Shown: positions 49,829 through 63,533 of the stretch, piece after piece
Layout of the letters: each line of letters begins with the position of its first letter
How positions within the stretch are numbered: the stretch's first letter is position 1
Assembly: GCA_026261815.1 (NCBI GenBank)
Contig: JAMPIT010000583.1
Location: forward strand, 2,170,001 to 2,234,000
DNA length: 64,000 bases
Source: Monarcha castaneiventris obscurior
Lineage: Eukaryota > Chordata > Aves > Passeriformes > Monarchidae
Reading direction: 5' to 3'
The notes under the pieces: model-generated
What the model saw: the letters and a program-made list of their open reading frames with translations, nothing else
What the model was told of the DNA's origin: nothing
Database searches by the model: none
Translations under genes and position numbers: made by a program

Positions 49829-51189
49829 TGTCACCCACCGTGGGGACAGGACCCCGGTGAGCACAAGGATGCAGAGCTCATGTTCTCCTCAAGCCATCCC
49901 ATCACCACATGGCAGGCCCTCGAGTCCCTTAGCTCACAAAATGTAGGATAGGGAACTAAATGAGTCTTGTAATGTTATGATTAAAGTCTCAGACTCTCAG
50001 ATTGTCCTACACACACAGAAAATATGATTTTGGCTCAGTTATGTCACTTTTCCATAAATCACAAGGCCACCAACCAGTTGGGATGTAGAAATTTCTTCAG
50101 CAGATTTAAGATGACTTTCATTTCACAGTTTGAGGGGCAACCTAAAGCATTTTCCACATTTAAATTAAATATCTTTGTATTAAACACCTTAAGAATAATG
50201 GGATGCTTGTGGCAAGCCGAAGGAAACACTTGGTAAAAAGTGAAATGGGATTGCAAAGGTCTGAAAAATCCCTTTGTTCTCATTTCATGACCCTGAACAT
50301 AAAAGCTTAAATTGTCAGTGATTTTTCAGTTTCTCTGTCAAAACTGGAAAAGCTTCTCATTGGTAGGAATTCTCTAATGCTTGAGCACTAAACACTCAAA
50401 CACTGTGACTATTGAGACTCCTGCGACTCCATCTTCCATCAAGACACAATACGGTTCAGTGACAACTCTGGTACCACCTTCAGTTCAAAGAGAGAGCTCT
50501 CCCCCAAAAACTCCTTCCATCTTGCAGGAGAACTGTTCCTGTTCTGACTGACAGAACAGAAATGGACCATTCATGCACTAATATGAGAAATCCCCACTAA
50601 GAGCGCAAAACCAGAAAATAATCTGCAATATTTCCAGACTAGGAGCCTACACTGCAGAGGGATCAGCCTCAGGAGAAGCCGGTGCTGGGTGAAATCTGTA
50701 ACTAATAATATTTCACTCAGATTTAATCCCTGCTGCCCTCCTGCACAGATAATCCCTTCCCAAACCTCAGCTGCAGGAATATTGTACATCTCCTGCTGCC
50801 CTGTGGAATCCCAAATGGACCAAACACAAGGAAAGGATGACTGGGCTGTTCACCTGCAGCCACTCGAATGAACAAAAAATGGCAAAGACACATGGTAGAA
50901 AAATAAAACAAAAAGCATTTGCTTCAACAAGATCTCTGTAGCCCTCTTCTTTTGGGGTTTTTATTCTGATGACCCATTTATCGATAGCAAATCTTAAGAG
51001 CTCAGGAAATGTAGATTAACTCTGGGAATTGTCTACCTCCGATTTGTTCTATTTTCTCTTCCTTTCTCCCACATTTCCAGTCAACTACTTTGGTGTTTCT
51101 GTCAATGACAAAAGATTACAGCCAACTTGAGTGCTTGTTTTCCAAATTTACTTTGATTTGAGAAGAAAGTACTCCCAGAAAGAGAAATC
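49829..51189. other. Non-coding DNA, nothing identified
   Basis: Short ORFs only (60-74 codons) on both strands, without motifs. Confidence 0.5.
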
Positions 51190-51760
51190 TACCAGATTGA
51201 TTAATTAATGTTCTTATTCATTAACTGATTGTTGAAAATAAAATAAAATAAAATTATACTATAATAATGTGTTAATATTCCCTGCAGTTAGCCTGCTGTC
51301 GAGGAAACTCTTCCAGATTAAGAAAATGAGTATTAAATATAGTTAGCATCCACCCAAGAATAAGACTTAGATTAATTAAGAACCCAGCAATATCACTATT
51401 TCCAATATGCTCCAATTCTGTATTATCCAAGGTTCTAAAAACACCCCTCAATTGCTTTGTTAATTATGTTAGGTAAACACCAGCAATATATTAAGTTCAC
51501 ACGTGGTAAATTCAACATGGGGTATTAAGGAAAGTGCAAAGAAAGTCTAATTAGGCATTTAAAAAGTTTTAGATGTGCTTTCATGATCAAACAATGCAGT
51601 ATAAAACAAATATTTAACACTTAAAACACAGCTACTCCGATAAGCATAATTTGGAAACCTTTAATGAATTCACCTCAATTAGCCTTTCATAAAATAGCTC
51701 ATTAAAAACTGATTTGAATATTGCTCCAGAAGAAATCCTCGTTCAGCTGTTATGATCGGA
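51190..51760. promoter_or_regulatory. Candidate conserved AT-rich regulatory block
   Basis: Over about 570 bases the sequence is rich in homeodomain-type cores, such as TTGATTAATTAATGTTC, TAGATTAATTAAGAACC, GTTAATTATG and GTCTAATTAGGC. It is otherwise of high complexity apart from an AAAAT pentamer run at 51234-51254. Only very short frames exist. The texture matches that of the 33.3 kb and 43.6 kb blocks. Enhancer function is inferred. Confidence 0.3.
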
Positions 51761-52939
51761 TAGGGAGTCAATGGAGGTAAGGTTAAACACACACTTTGGA
51801 ACTGTCTGAAAGTCAGGTTTGTTCCAGGGAAAAAGCCTCAACCTGCTATGACATCAGTATCAGACAAGCTGAGCACGTGGCACAAACCATGGAAAATGTA
51901 GGGACTGGATTTAGCTCTGTTCAGAAGGAAATCAGACCAAGGAATGAACTAAACCATTTTGAACATGTGCCAGGTCCTTATCACCAATTCCGTTCTCAGC
52001 TGTACTTTCAGAAAAACAACTCTTATTTGTTTTTTCTTTTAAATAAGGCTAATTTTGACTTGTCTTTTCAGTGGAAATGTCACCTTACACACACACAGAC
52101 ACAAAATACAGGGGCAGGGAGACATTTAAAAGAGCAAACATATTCAAGGATGCTTGAAAAATATGGCCCAACCCTGAATGTATTTATTTACAGAAGCAAT
52201 GTTGCAGTAGCCATTGTGGATTAGGGACATGGCAAGGAGAATTTATTGCAGAGGTATACATTGTTTTTATTAAACTAATGGATCAGATGAGTGGAAAAAT
52301 TCCCCTAATTGCCTCCATGCTACTTCAGTTGATCTAAGAAAAGATTTTATTCCTCCATGACCTTCACTTCAAATACAGCTCAAGGCTTTACACAGTTTCA
52401 GGTCAAGTTAACTTGGAAACTTTGGAGAGCTTTAAGTGGAATAAAATCGAGACCCAGAGAGAGGAACACAAAAGAGTAGGGCCAGGCTGGAGGGAGGAAA
52501 GAGACAAAGTCAAAACATACCTTTGTATGTGACTTTAATAAGTGCACAGCATGGAAGCACTTCTCTTTCTTTTCTTTTCCCGTTTGCTTCACTGAGAAGG
52601 AAACTAATTCAAGGACAAAATTGTGTCGTGTTGGCTTGGCCTTGTATTCAGAAGGATGTTTTGTTGCATTACCTGGAAGAGGTCACTGAACAGTTGGACT
52701 TGAAATTGTCTAAATCTAAGCCACGTTCTGTCATTCACATATGTTGCAAAGTGTGCAGAGCCTACAGAATCCTTCTCCATCCCCAGGAAAAGAGCTTAGG
52801 AGCAGCTTTTGCCCGTGAGCTCCTGCGCGTGGCTTTAGGCAGGATCTTTACCTCCCCCTGCACTGCAGAAAGGTCAGAGGGAAAGCAGCCTCCAAACAAG
52901 GGCTGACAGCAACCCCAGCTCCTCGTGGGCACCAGGCAG
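51761..52939. other. Non-coding DNA with chance ORFs
   Basis: A 142-codon ORF (51796-52224) and a 127-codon ORF (52523-52906) show no domain that I recognise. Neither has convincing flanking splice sites or regulatory context. Confidence 0.45.
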
Positions 52940-53065
52940 CAGAGTTATTAGCATAGAAATCCAATACAATGCAGAGTAAACACCAATAATAATGTTGCAG
53001 CCATTAATAATTTAAATCCAATAAAACAAGCACCTCACGAGCGCATGCGAACGTTATGAACGCCT
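52940..53065. promoter_or_regulatory. Candidate regulatory block with NRF1-like palindrome and CpG cluster
   Basis: GCGCATGCGA at 53041-53050 matches the NRF1 palindrome GCGCATGCGC in nine of ten positions. Five CpGs fall within 53038-53062, unusual in this CpG-poor window. Just upstream are three CCAAT strings (about 52962, 52983 and 53018) and ATTAATAATTTA. The mix resembles a small promoter or enhancer. No transcript start or ORF can be tied to it. Confidence 0.35.
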
Positions 53066-55204
53066 CCAACTCAGCTCAGCCCAGGAAGGCATTTCTGAAT
53101 CATTCTGCTTTGTTCCATCCATGATTAATGCATGTGGATGGACACTTAACAATGCACTCACATGGTGATACTCCAGGCCTGGGAAATGATCGATAACTTT
53201 TAACAATATGCGCATTTTCCTCTTGTGTCTCTGAGCACACCAGGGCTCCCAGAGGCACCCAGAGGCCACTGAAATAAGTGCATTGGAGGAGCTGTAAAAG
53301 GCTGCTGAGCACCAATGCATCACCTCTGACTCAGAAAATCCAGGGATCCCAGCAGGCTCCTGGGAAGAGCTGGAGAGGTGCTGATGCAATGCTCTTACAG
53401 GATTCCCTACAACAGTCCCCATCCCTGTGGACGCTGCTCTGATCCGCTCCGGTGCTCTCGTGCTGTTGGAACAAAACAAATGCTAAGCACTGAATTTGAG
53501 CAGATAAATACAAATCATCACTCAGGAACAAGCACTATTTCAAGGAGGTCAGTGCTGCCTGGCAGACTGACCCATCCCTCTGCACAGTTCCTGCATCCCC
53601 AGGGAAAATTCCCAAACTCCAGCTCAGTGTGTGAGCAGGGCTGCCTCAACTGGGGACTCTTCCCATCACAGGCACTCACACATGGGCTCCTGCCATTTCA
53701 TTTCATAAAGGCTGAGGGGAAAAAGCCTTCAAGGAAGCACCGTCCTTCCCTCCCTGTCAAGGACAAGATTGGCACAAACCTCTCCCACAGCTCCCAAAGC
53801 TGCCCTTCCTGCCCTTTCCTCCTCCCTGCCCACTGCTGTCATGGAACACCCAGGAACAAACACAAGGGCTTGCAGGCAGCTGCACCTCACAGCAATTGAA
53901 CCTCCACACCACAACAACCTCACAGATCCCAGAGTATTTCCTGGAGGGTTCATTACTTCAAAAAACTCCAAGATGTATTTGAGATTTCTCTCTTTTGAAG
54001 GAAGACCTTCAGGTAGATGTGTCAGTAAGTTACACTGGAAATAACAAAGAAAGTGCACTGTTAATATTAGAGAGCTACCTGGACACACCTGACAGAATAC
54101 AATGTAAAGTTAGAAGAGCATTCACAGTCCTTGCTTGTATGATGGAGCTCAGCCATTCAGACAGAGCCACAATTTCTTTACCTTCTGATCACTTCACAAA
54201 CCACTGTAATTTCATCAACAATGAAACCCCTTATGAAAAGTGAGGCAAAGCACAGGCCAGCCCAGCTGATTGCAATGACTACTACTTTTCCCAGGAATAA
54301 AAACCTCAGACTTGCCCTTCTTTGATTGCACTTCATGTAGAGGAGGCAGTTCCACGACTGAAGAACATCACCACTGACTGTAAGCATCTTCAAAACTGTT
54401 TATGTGCCTAATTACTTATTTTAATTCATATTTCATCCTCCTGGCAGCTCTGAAGAGCTGTAGTCAGCTCTGCTGATCATAAATTCATTCTGGGGGGCTT
54501 CTTAACACCCAGGCACAAATCCCACTCCCCAAATCCCCACTCACAACAATTACAGGCTAAAAGGAGTGGGGAACAAAATTAAGTAGAAATCACAGCATAG
54601 AAATCACTTAAAGACAGAAATGGAGAAGCAAAAGAATATTTTTGACTCATCTATGCCATGGAACAATACACAGAAATCTTATTTTGCAACCTTAATAGTG
54701 AATGAGCAAGATCACAATCAAAATATCTTATAAAGCAGAGAGAAGCAGAGATCAATAACCAGACACTACAGGAGAATCCATATTAACCTTAGGAACCGAG
54801 ACAAAACCTCAATCTACAGCTCTTCAAACACAAGTCTACAGGGAAAAACAGGCAGAAAACACAGCAATTTTCAATACCCCAAAATCTACCATATCTTTCC
54901 TTTTTCTAACTCTGGACAATAATTACTGGTTTAAAATATTGTACATTTTAAATCTGTAATTTTCTTTTCTCACATCCTCTTTTCATCCAATACACCCAAT
55001 GGACACAACTGCACTCTGTTTACAAGGAGCGACCATTTGATTCCACACCTTCCCTCACAAATATCTTTTTCTATCAGATTCTATCTATTTTGGATACTGA
55101 AGTTTTGCATTCAGGTGTTTTAAAACCTGAGCAGAAACAGTAGCTTTTGCAAGAGGAAATTGTTTGATGACTGCATTCCACTTCAATCTGTTTTGTGAAT
55201 GAGC
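53066..55204. other. Non-coding DNA with chance ORFs
   Basis: The 173-codon plus ORF (53378-53899) is opposed by minus frames of 119-141 codons. The translations are rich in Ser, Pro and His with no motif, as expected for a moderately GC-rich stop-poor stretch. No repeat is recognised. Confidence 0.45.
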
Positions 55205-55389
55205 CCACACCCAGAACAGAAGCTGGTGTGGGGTGGGTGGTGTTTTGGGATCTGAGGATTCCTGGAAGTGTTCAGGGACAGGCTGGATGGAGCTCTGAGC
55301 AACCTGGTCTTGTGGAAGGTGTGATCTTGTGGCAGGGGGTGGAACAGGATCCTTCAGGTCCCTTCCAACCCAAACCATTCTGTGACTGT
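55205..55389 (+). mobile_element. CR1 LINE 3' end, older short copy
   Basis: This sense fragment includes GAGGATTCCTGGAAGTGTTC (55255-55274), GGGACAGGCTGGATGGAGCT and CTGAGCAACCTGGTCTTGTG. It ends CCTTCCAACCCAAACCATTC then TGTGACTGT, a diverged terminal octamer. These are the classic CR1 3' landmarks, but of a subfamily different from the other copies here (it has the GAGCAACCTGGTCT form). It is 5'-truncated to about 185 bp. Confidence 0.9.
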
Positions 55390-58300
55390 AGCTGTAGGGT
55401 TGGAAAAAGCAGGTGGAAATATGCAGGGAAATGGTTTTCAGAGCAGGGTGGGATTCAGGAATTGCCACAACCCACTGCAGGGGCACACACTCTGCTGCTC
55501 CTACTGCAATGCCCCTCTACTTCCTCTTCTTGGGGCCTGACATGCAGGAAAAATCCCCCACTAAACCTATTTACTTGATGTGGCTGCATCGCTGTGTTTC
55601 TGGATGGATAAAGAGCTTTTATCCCTCCATCAGTGCAAACCCAGGCAGGGCTGGAACATCCCCAGGTTTGCAAACCAGCCCTGCCTCCCAGGAAAGGCTG
55701 GCGAGGAGCAGCAGACACCCTAAGCCAGAGCTGTGCCCATCATTAGGTAGGGAGTGTCCCAGGAGGAGGCGGATACCTGCACTGGGAACCCACTAAAGGT
55801 TCCGAGTTCTGCTGCTCTTTCCCATAAAATAGCACAGGAGCAGCTCCAGAGGTAACCTGAGTGACACAAAATATAATCTGGGGCAGGGAGAGGAACACCC
55901 TACACGTGTGCTCCGTGGGGGTGTCTCCCACGATGGGAGGAACCGTGCACATTCTGCCCGTTATCCCCACTTTTCTCTGGGAAAAGGAAAGCTGCCTCCC
56001 GTTTGTGTCTGTTCAGGGCAGGACCAGAGAAGCCCAGGCTTCCTTATTCCAATACTATTTTAAAAATGCCTTGAGAAGTTTGATATGGGCTTCTAGGAGA
56101 GGGGACTTCCTCTCCAAAAAGGCAGATAAAATTGAGCTGAACTCCTCTGAGCAACTCTGAGGAATCGATACACTCACACCTGCAATTTCTGCAGCCATTT
56201 CAGACCTGAATCCAAACTGTGCCTCCACAGCAGCTCTGAGGTGATGCTGGAGGAGTGATTAACTTTCCCATGGCCTTCTCATCTTCCGTGTTACCATATG
56301 TGCACACACCAGAGGTGCACAGCACTGCATACCTACACAACACCAAAATAAAGAGAATTATTCAAGCGTTTTTTCCATTTATTAGTGGAAGTGCTGAAGT
56401 CTCCTGCTAATATCTTCTTTTTCAAACGTTTTTGACAGGATTTTTTTTTCTTTTTGCTTTTAATCTTCATGTAATTCAGAACAAAGATGAAGAAGTGTTC
56501 AGTGATTATGATTCCTGGTGGTAATCCAAACTAAATGGGACCCATGCAATCGTAAGCACGAGGTTGTCTCCTGGTGTGTAATAGTGAAATTTCAGTGGCA
56601 TGAGTGGATGTTTGTTACCTATATCTGAGCTCAGAAGTTGGTCACATATTTTTTTTTCAAAGCAGTGCAACTAAGCCTGTTTTTATGAAGCTTCTATACA
56701 TGAGACAGTTGCCATTTTTTGAGGCAAAAAAAGAAAAAAATCAATACAGTATGGAACAAATGAAGACTTGCACATTCCCTTGTTATTGAGGTTTTATGCC
56801 TCTCCTCTTTTCTGCTTCTTCTGAAATTGCTCCCACTTGCATCATAATATTCTTCATAACACAAAAAATTTATATTCTCCTTTTCCCCAAAGTTCTGTTT
56901 AGTAGTAAACATCTCCAAGAGTTCCTCAGTTTTGAAGAAAACAGTGTCTAACTGAGACATCTTGGTTAAAATATGTCGTGATCAAAGACTAAGTCCTCAC
57001 CATGAAAAAGCAGTTCTTTGTAAGATGCTTAGGAGGATAAAACTTTTTGTGTGACAGGTGTCACAATAAAACAACGTAAAACTGTAAGATCCAGAAACTT
57101 ATAACAGTATTTTATTCTTCTAGTCACTGATGATAAATGGGGGAAGAAAGGGAAATCACTTACACTCATTTATCTTGACACATCAGTTTTGGCGCATACA
57201 ACATTTTAAGCACTCAAAATTTAAAAGAAAAAAAAAATCTTATCATGCTTCTATCAAATAGATTTGTCAATGCTTAGTTGAGTTATATTACAAATTACTG
57301 GTTCAGATTAACGTGTCCCTGGAGATTTACTTGTGTACCTGCAAGCCTCAAGGAGGGAAATATTTTCCTCTCCCATCATTCAGCTATGGCACAACAGTGC
57401 TAATCCTGCCACGCTGCACTGTCCTCAGACTGCTGCCTAACAAACACCACCCTGACAGCGTTTTTCATACAACACAGGGGCTGCACCAAGGTGAGATTGT
57501 GGCCCCCACCCCCTTAAAGGATTCTGTCACCCTTGCCCCTTCCCACCATCCCAGCTCCCATTTCCTTCTCTCCCCTTCTGCCTCCAGCAGAGCTGGACGT
57601 GCAAAAGATGTAAACCTCGAGCCAGACACCACCTGCATTTTCAAATGCTGTCTTAAGGATCTTGGACTGAGTGCATTTAAAGAGGGAAACCCAAGGTGTG
57701 TTCAGCTGGGAGGGCCACCAGGCAAGCCCTGACAACTTCAGGTGTTCAGCTCCACTGCCTGGACACGCACGTGACAACCTTGAACAAAATTCAGCTACAC
57801 AAACATCAGCTAGGTCCATACAGCTGTGCCAACAAGGAAAAGATGCAATAATAATTTCCTAAATTATATATTTCAAACCTTCTTTTATATATCTTCTTTT
57901 TAGATTAGGGTAAAAATAATCAAGTGATAGCAACAAAAGCATAGAATTGCAGTGCAGTACACTGACAACGCTTGTGCCTCCCTTTTTAAAGGCTAACTTG
58001 GCATTTGCCTTTCAGCCTTGCAGAATAAATTGTTATGGTATTCTTATATTCTAATATTCTTAAATTATTATAGTGTTCTCATCTCTCAGTTGCTATAATG
58101 GAACTCTGGCCTTCCCCCTGTTTTGCACAAAGATGCAAGATGCTTTTTCTTCAGACCAGACACACCCTGAGCTTTCTCCTACATACAATATCACGAGTTT
58201 CCCACCCTAAGAATATTGAATAGCTCTCCCACCACATAACCCCTGAATACAAAATGTTCTTACTCTGAATACCAAAACCAAATTTAAAATATTAAGGGAT

Positions 58301-61300
58301 TTTTGCCTTTATAGCAACAGTGCACACTGAATGCCAAAGGCAGCAGAAATACATTATTTTATTTACACCAACAGACCACCAACTCCACGATGGAAGGAAT
58401 AAAACCCTCCTAAGCAGCCCTGCCACCTCTCCCCCACCCCTAACCCCTGCCCCAGGCACTCCTGGAGCTAACTCTTGCATGAAGGCTTTCTGCAGACAGC
58501 CACAGCCTCTTTAATGTTTGACTTGTTACAACAAAAACAACCCAGCACAGGTCTGCAAAGCTGCTGTGTTCTGCTCACAGAAAACCAGACACAGGCAAAG
58601 AATCTTTCCCTGGGTAAAAACCCAAGGAAAAGCCACTCATTCCCAAAGGGCCACTGCACTTTTTTGCCCTCTACCTATGGCGCGTGCAGAAAGTACATAA
58701 CTAAACTCTTCACCTCAGGAATTTTCCCTTTGGAGTCAGATGAAACAATTAAAGCCATTTATTGCATGAAGGCAGCCAGGACCACAGCAAGGGACAGCCT
58801 GACCCTAACCCTTGAAACCCATCCCAAGATCATGTGGTTTATCATATTTTCACTATGGAATTAGAGATATTCCTAGTCATGGCATGTGTGCAATTTTATT
58901 TGCACTTTTATATTTCATGTCTAAACAAAAAGTGACTTTTCCACCCACTGAACTTTCTTCTCCCTGGTCAGTGTGTGAGCAGGATTGCAGGAGGATTTCT
59001 TAGAGAAGCAGGACAAGACAGGGTGTTCATGGTCAGAGGAGCTTGCCCCGCCAGGAATGCCAGAATAGGGATTTCAGGCTGCCCCACTGGAGTTTATCAG
59101 TGTGCAGGGAGTGTGACACATCCCACAGCAGCACAAGCAGCTCGAGCTGCGGATCTTTAACATGACCACAGGACAAGGCCCAAGGCAACAAGAGACTCTC
59201 AATGATTAATGCATTAATTACTTATGAATCTCATGGAAAACAACGCAGAACCAAAGCTCAGACCTCACCCAATTTGTACTTCTTGCAACCAAAAATAACA
59301 TCCTTCAAGGGACAGCTCTACCCAAAATTCTAGAGAGCTAAAATAAGTGTCCAGCAAGTTTTAAAGTCTGGATGTGTGCTGTGAATACCCCACACCTAAG
59401 AAGCAGCAGAGAGGTGCTGTTCATTCCAAGCCTATTGACTGCAGCCTTTTTTTTCCTCTCTCCATGATAAATTGATGTGTTTGTCTCTCATTCCTAGCCC
59501 TGTTCACATGAACAGTGAACTTGTCAGGAGCAGGGAATGCATCATTGAAGAGCTGTTGTTTTCATGTGAGACACCTAAAATCCTGTCAATCCACAGATGG
59601 GCAAACAGAGCCAAGCACTCCTCAGATCTGGGAAAAGAACCACCCTCCACGTTGAGATTCGGAGCAAATAGTAAAAATACCTCTAAATACAGAAAAAGCT
59701 GGTGATCTTCTACTGAAAGAGGTGAAATAGTCTGTATTTCTCTACAGTTTAGGACAGAAAGAAAGATTTGCCTATTTACCTGGAGGACAATTTTTTAAGG
59801 AGTCAGAATTCAACAAAAAGAATCATTCTGTTTCTGCTAAAATTCTTGAAATCATGAATACACAAGGCTGCCTGCCTTTAAAACCCCCCAGATTAAACCC
59901 TTGTCTTAGTGCAGAAGTCACCTTTGGAACATAAAACAAATGTTTTCCATTTTTCAGCAGCTGAACAAATTTTATTTTTTTCCCCTCCTCTCACCCAGAT
60001 TTTCCTGTTCTTTGAATGCCTTGAAATGCAACTTTGGTCAGCTTCTCCTTTTCAGTGATTTGCACACGTTTCATTTCCTGATGTGCTTTATTCCTGCTGC
60101 TCACCTGAGGGAGGCAAGACAGATACACAATAGCTCCTCTCTGTTCAGATATTGCTGGTGATTAACTGAAGGATTAGATTTCTGCTTCTGTGACGATTTC
60201 ATTTTAAAAATCTATTTGTATGTTCAGACCCCAATGCTTGGGGAATGGTTTTCCTTGCTGGGGAACAGATCTGAGGAGAGAGCATTGACAGCCCAATTAC
60301 TTCATTAATATTAAAGGACTGGTACAGAGTGGCTCCATTCCTCAGGTGCAGCTAAACTGCATTTCTCACTGAAGTCTGTAGATCAGAAAAATTGAAAATA
60401 AACAACACTGGGGTCTTTTGGCTTCAGCCCAATGGAGAGAGCAGCCTCAGAGGCCCCAGCCTTCCTCAGACTGCTGCAAAGCTCAGGGCACTGTCAGAAG
60501 CCTCTCCTCTGAGTTAGTCTCCTAAATTTGCCCAGGACAGTCTCAAGAATTATTCAAACACTGAGAATATTTCAAGCAGTAAAGCAGAACACCACTGGGC
60601 CCACTGCATTTGGGAAGTGTGTGGGATGGCCTCCCCCAGTGCCACCAGCACAGCAGGGACTTTGTCCAGCAGGGCCTCTCTTCAGAAAATAATTTCAATT
60701 TAACAAGAGGAAAACTTCTGCATAAAATTCAAGTCATAAAGCACTTACTTATCCAGTAACATGGCTTCCACGTCTTAGCTTTAACACACCCAGTTTTCCA
60801 GGGAAGGCAAAAGATTCCTTTCTATCCCTCAAATCCAGCTGTTCCCCCTCCTCTTCTGTGCAACGAAAAGCACACCTGGAGCCCCTAGAAAATTTCACAG
60901 GAAAACACAGGTCAGGGAAATTATAGTTTCTAATCCTTTCTGACATTGTCTGTAAGAAAAGGTAAGAGACCTCCCTCAAATCTGGGACAACCTAAAGTAA
61001 ATCAGGATGTTTTCCTTGAAATCCAAACTTGTTGAATTTACACTCACAGGCAGGGCCACAGTCCTCAGTTCAAATATAATTGTCAACATTCAAAACAGCT
61101 TCAACATTACTCTGAAAGTAACAATTACAAGAGCAATAGCATAATTAGTTTATTTCAATATTATTTCCACAATGTAACACAATTAATAAGCTAGTTTTTG
61201 AACCAGTGCACTCCTCCCTTGCTGAGGGGAACTGTGGTGCTGTTATGCCAGAGATAATCCTGCTTGCTCAGTTACTGAAGTTAGATTGAAGCAATATAAA

Positions 61301-63379
61301 ACAACCAACTGACAGAAAAGCCACACTTTTGTGCATAGAACACATGCAAACATATTTATTACATAAATAAATAAAAATCAGAACGTAATCTTGGTGAATT
61401 ATATCTTCAGAATTTACTCAATGTGAAATGAAAAAGATGAATCAACATTTAATTAGCCTTGGATGCCTTTTCACAAAACAGCTGATAAACATTTTCTCCT
61501 CCTTCCCTCCCACAAAAGCTCAAAGTGATTAAAACATTTTTGGACACTCAGTGGTTTGATCAAATCTCCCAAAAGGTTCTCCAGTGTCTCCTTTATTTCC
61601 TGTACTTTACATCCAGAACAACAACAGAAAATAAATTATTGCCAGCTGAAAGAACAGAAATCAAAAGCCTTACTGTAAGTTCCAAGAAAATTTTGAGAAC
61701 AGTTCTTTCCTTAAGCATCTCAGTCCTCCACCATCTTTGGTTCGTCAAATCTGTCCTATTTGTCAAAGTATTGATTTTTTTCTAATAATAAATGATAGCA
61801 ATTAACACGATAGCCAATAACCAAACTAAAAGTGAGGAAATAGGAATCCGGCAGAGTTTTTATTAAGTCCAGATACATTGCCTAAAAATGGGACTCATTT
61901 GGGCTCAATCCCAAACCATCCCAAGGCTCTGACTAAAGAAAAGCACAGCTGGCTCCAAGCTGGTGTCACTGCAAGGAAGGGCCAGGGCTGCAGGCATGAG
62001 GTGGAGGCCTATGGAGAGCCAAAAGCTCTGCCAAAAGGGATGAAGTCCCCAGAAATTCCAGCTCCCTGCCATCCAATGCCAGATCCCAACCATAACATCC
62101 AACAATTGCATTGCTGGTCCCCACAGCACACAGAAAACAAAGGATTCTTTTACCTGCTCCTGTCCTTACGTGCTTCTGAATTTACATCCACAAACTAAAG
62201 CATTCCTTAGATATTTTTTGCACTCGTCTGTTTTCATTCATTTTCCATTTTAGTGACGTAACCACTAAAATGTTTCATTACAGCCATTAGATATAGTAAC
62301 ACTTCTCTTCTGCTGCCCCAATCTAAAGAGCACCAGATTCTCTCTTTTGGACACTGACCGCTTACATGAAGGTCAGTTCTAATGTTGTCTTACCCACAAG
62401 CTACAAAAATCAAACAAAGCCAAATATAACATAATTTTCCAGAAAAGTATCACAGCCAAGTAACCCTCAGAGAGAGGGGAAAATGCTCTGTCAGGTGATT
62501 TTGGATTTGAAAGGGAGTGTTGACACAGTTCTTACGATAGTGTTATCTCCAGGATTTTGAAATAGAACTTGACAGATACAGTAAAAGTTTGAGGTAACAA
62601 AATAGAAAGGCACCAGAGCTCATCACCTATTTCACAATCTCGAATTTCCTAGCTGCTGCTTCTATTTTCATTTACCATCTTTAATTGAGAAATAACCTAG
62701 AAAAATCTTCAAAATAAATTCCCTGGCAAGAAAGAAAAAATTAACCCACCCACCCTACTGGGTGGCAAAGGCTGTGTTTGAAAATCTATTCTGATCTCAC
62801 ATATTCATAAAATCAGATTTTGAATTATGAGTGGTAGGAGGTCCCACATTAGGGGAAAAACACCTTCTAATTTGGAACACTAATTTAGTTATACTTTAAG
62901 ATTTAAACCAAATTTTGCTAATGACTGAAATCCTTGAGCACCTTTCAAATATTCTGATTTAGTTGTGAGGCCACAGTCTAGGAATACTAAAAAAAAAAAT
63001 GCATCAGATTTGAGATTTAGTCTCACTCAAAGTGAAAAATAATGTGCAAACACACAGCCGTGATGGGGGGCAAAAAAAACATGCATGCAAGAAATCTGGA
63101 AAGCACAAAGAGTTCTTTCTGCTAAAGTTATAGAGCCTGCAAAGTTTCAAATAACTTCAGCTTCACATTTTTGATAGAAATTACTCTGACTGAAAGCAGC
63201 CCAAAAAAGTTGCACACAAAATAACCAGCAAACAAATGTCCAGAGAGATTAAGGCATGTAAGATAAATTATTTGCTAGTTTTGAATTCTAATAATTAAGT
63301 ACAAACAAACAAAAAAGAAGCAGATGACTAAAGGAAGACTGAAATGAAGGAGAGCACGTCGGACTTCTAGTGAAGTTGA
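55390..63379. other. Non-coding DNA, no gene or repeat family recognised
   Basis: Eight kilobases hold only chance ORFs (for example 57313-57732, 139 codons; 58475-58864, 129 codons; 61878-62198, 106 codons). AT-rich segments with TAAT cores occur at about 61320-61480. A TGACGTAA (ATF/PAR-bZIP-like) string lies near 62253. No CR1 landmark is visible. Confidence 0.5.
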
Positions 63380-63533
63380 GGATATCCCATCCCTGGCAGT
63401 GCCCGAGGCCAGGTTGGACACTGGGGCTTGGAGCAGCGTGGGACAGTGGGAGGTGTCCCTGCCATGGCAGGGGTGGCACTGGATGAGTTTTGAGGTCCCT
63501 TCCAGCCCAACCCACTCTGGGATTCTGTGACTC
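63380..63533 (+). mobile_element. CR1 LINE 3' end, short young copy
   Basis: Only the last ~150 bases remain: ATCCCTGGCAGTGCCCGAGG, GCTTGGAGCAGCGTGGGACA, CCTGCCATGGCAGGGGTGGC, and the end CCAACCCACTCTGGGATTCT then GTGACTCC. It is the same subfamily as the 3312, 9241 and 11447 copies, in sense orientation. ORFs on the minus strand through it (75 and 138 codons) are spurious. Confidence 0.92.

Noticed and set aside
51796..52224. 142-codon ORF
   Set aside because: No recognisable motif or gene context.
53378..53899. 173-codon ORF
   Set aside because: No domain, strong overlap with long frames on the other strand, biased Ser/Pro/His content.
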